A DNA stretch of 64,000 nt from Corynebacterium lubricantis DSM 45231 (GTDB lineage: Bacteria; Actinomycetota; Actinomycetes; Mycobacteriales; Mycobacteriaceae), in NCBI RefSeq assembly GCF_000379425.1, contig NZ_KB902236.1, positions 62,127 through 126,126 on the forward strand, written 5' to 3'. Position numbers and translations under genes: made by a program. Positions 63,461 through 64,000 of the stretch are shown here, in pieces; within the stretch, counting starts at the first letter, position 1; each line of letters opens with the position of its first letter. The notes beneath the pieces are model-generated. The model ran no database searches. It was not told the origin of the DNA and was given only the letters and a program-made list of their open reading frames with translations.

Positions 63461-63615
63461 TATTCGGCCTCGCGCTTCATGTAAGCAACCACATTTTCCG
63501 GGTTCGGCCCGGGAACAACGGAGACAAGCTCCCAGCCGTCTTCGCCCCAAGAATCAAGGATTTGCTTGGTGGCGTGAGTGAGCAGTGGCACGGTGGCATA
63601 TTCCCATTTCTTCAT
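63460..63615 (-). CDS. Small DUF4177-like protein
   Basis: 51 residues, missed by length filters: ATG 63615, stop 63460. It starts MKKWEYATVPLLTHATKQIL and contains the DUF4177 mark SWGEDGWELVSVVPGP. Its TAA overlaps the RidA ATG, so the two are coupled. TAGAGT is 7 bases before the ATG, which suggests a leaderless transcript. M. tuberculosis has Rv3678A in the same position. Function unknown. Confidence 0.8.
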   Translation of the reverse strand: MKKWEYATVPLLTHATKQILDSWGEDGWELVSVVPGPNPENVVAYMKREAE

Positions 63616-63633
63616 GGCCACCACTCTAGCGGG

Positions 63634-63996
63634 TTAAATCCCGTCGAGGGCACCGCCCGAGGATAAATATGCAGCCCAGTCGGTGATGTGCGGATTCTTC
63701 CGCAGCAAGGCACGACGCTGACGTTCAGTCAGGCCGCCCCAGACGCCGAACTCAACCTTGTTGTCTAATGCATCTGCCCTGCACTCGAGCTGCACTGGGC
63801 AGTGACGGCAGATGACTGCTGCCTTGCGCTGTTCTGCGCCTCGGACGAACAGGGCATCTGGATCGCCGGTGCGGCACTGCGCATGCGTGACCCATTCACC
63901 TCGGTCGAAGACCATCTGTCCGTCCATGTCACTTTTCAATGAGGTTCGCTTCGGATCGTTCCGACGGTCGGACTCGTCCTGGTATCCCAGGGGCAA
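63634..63996 (-). CDS. whcA: WhiB-family iron-sulfur regulator WhcA (WhiB4-like), start uncertain
   Basis: Up to 120 residues visible. Four cysteines for the [4Fe-4S] cluster: HAQCRTGD, then AVICRHCPVQLEC. The G(V/I)WGG turn is GVWGGLTERQRRALL, followed by a basic tail KNPHITDWAAYL. It closely matches C. glutamicum WhcA, a redox-responsive regulator that represses oxidative-stress genes. The TTG start at 63996 is near the window edge and an upstream start is possible; ATG 63927 would give a shorter protein. Confidence 0.88.
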   Translation of the reverse strand: MPLGYQDESDRRNDPKRTSLKSDMDGQMVFDRGEWVTHAQCRTGDPDALFVRGAEQRKAAVICRHCPVQLECRADALDNKVEFGVWGGLTERQRRALLRKNPHITDWAAYLSSGGALDGI

Positions 63997-64000
63997 CGTT

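Overview
The window is from a mycolic-acid-making actinobacterium, almost certainly a Corynebacterium. It carries a secreted corynomycolyltransferase with an antigen-85-like fold, a three-gene sdhCAB succinate dehydrogenase, ramB, glxR, whcA, an adhA of C. glutamicum type, mycothiol-dependent formaldehyde dehydrogenase, a fused RmlC-RmlD protein and many apparently leaderless starts. GC is about 60 percent by eye. No prophage, IS element, CRISPR array or rRNA was seen. From recalled gene orders, about 38.9-64 kb is collinear with the M. tuberculosis Rv3644c-Rv3681c region, and the left half has the C. glutamicum sdh/ramB/lpd and rml neighbourhoods.

Layout. 1-2.7 kb: end of a trehalose/maltose-type ABC importer (binding protein cut by the window edge, hairpin, two permeases). 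2.7-9.3 kb: murB, a methyltransferase, an LmeA-like lipid-binding protein and small envelope proteins of unknown role. 9.4-16.3 kb: central metabolism, with sdhCAB divergent from ramB, then lpd. 16.3-22.5 kb: a 36-residue porin-like peptide, a mycolyltransferase, overlapping S9 and M1 peptidases and a flippase-like protein. 22.4-31 kb: HNH nuclease, rmlB-rmlCD-rmlA, two GT2 glycosyltransferases, DUF2304, a DsbA-like thiol protein and a GalE-like epimerase. 30.6-38.5 kb: MBL hydrolase, mscR, a GH3 glucosidase, SGNH hydrolase, an acyl-CoA synthetase, then adhA between a 40-bp perfect palindrome and tRNA-Thr(CGT). 38.9-46.6 kb: holB, adenylate cyclase, topA, DedA, cspA. 46.9-53.7 kb: DEAH helicase running into a minus-strand Tad pilus operon, with a 6C small RNA upstream of it. 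54-64 kb: HAD phosphatase, holin-family protein, epoxide hydrolase, marP, Nudix, TlpA, nth, glxR, MBL, RidA, DUF4177 and whcA.

How it fits together. The membrane adenylate cyclase makes cAMP, the effector of GlxR, which lies 20 kb away. GlxR and RamB are known in C. glutamicum to control carbon metabolism, including the sdh and adhA genes present here. Several genes build the envelope: dTDP-rhamnose synthesis, glycosyltransferases, flippase, mycolyltransferase, LmeA, MurB and a candidate porin.

The strongest unexplained signal is a 13-bp dispersed motif, TCGTCGNNAAGCG. I count 20 exact copies on the two strands, where a base-composition estimate predicts well under one. Five are intergenic, and all five of those read TCGTCGTNAAGCG. 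Other leads are two unannotated microproteins (36 and 31 residues), four tandem 11-bp repeats upstream of glxR, and a hairpin covering the mscR ribosome binding site. All counts were made by eye.
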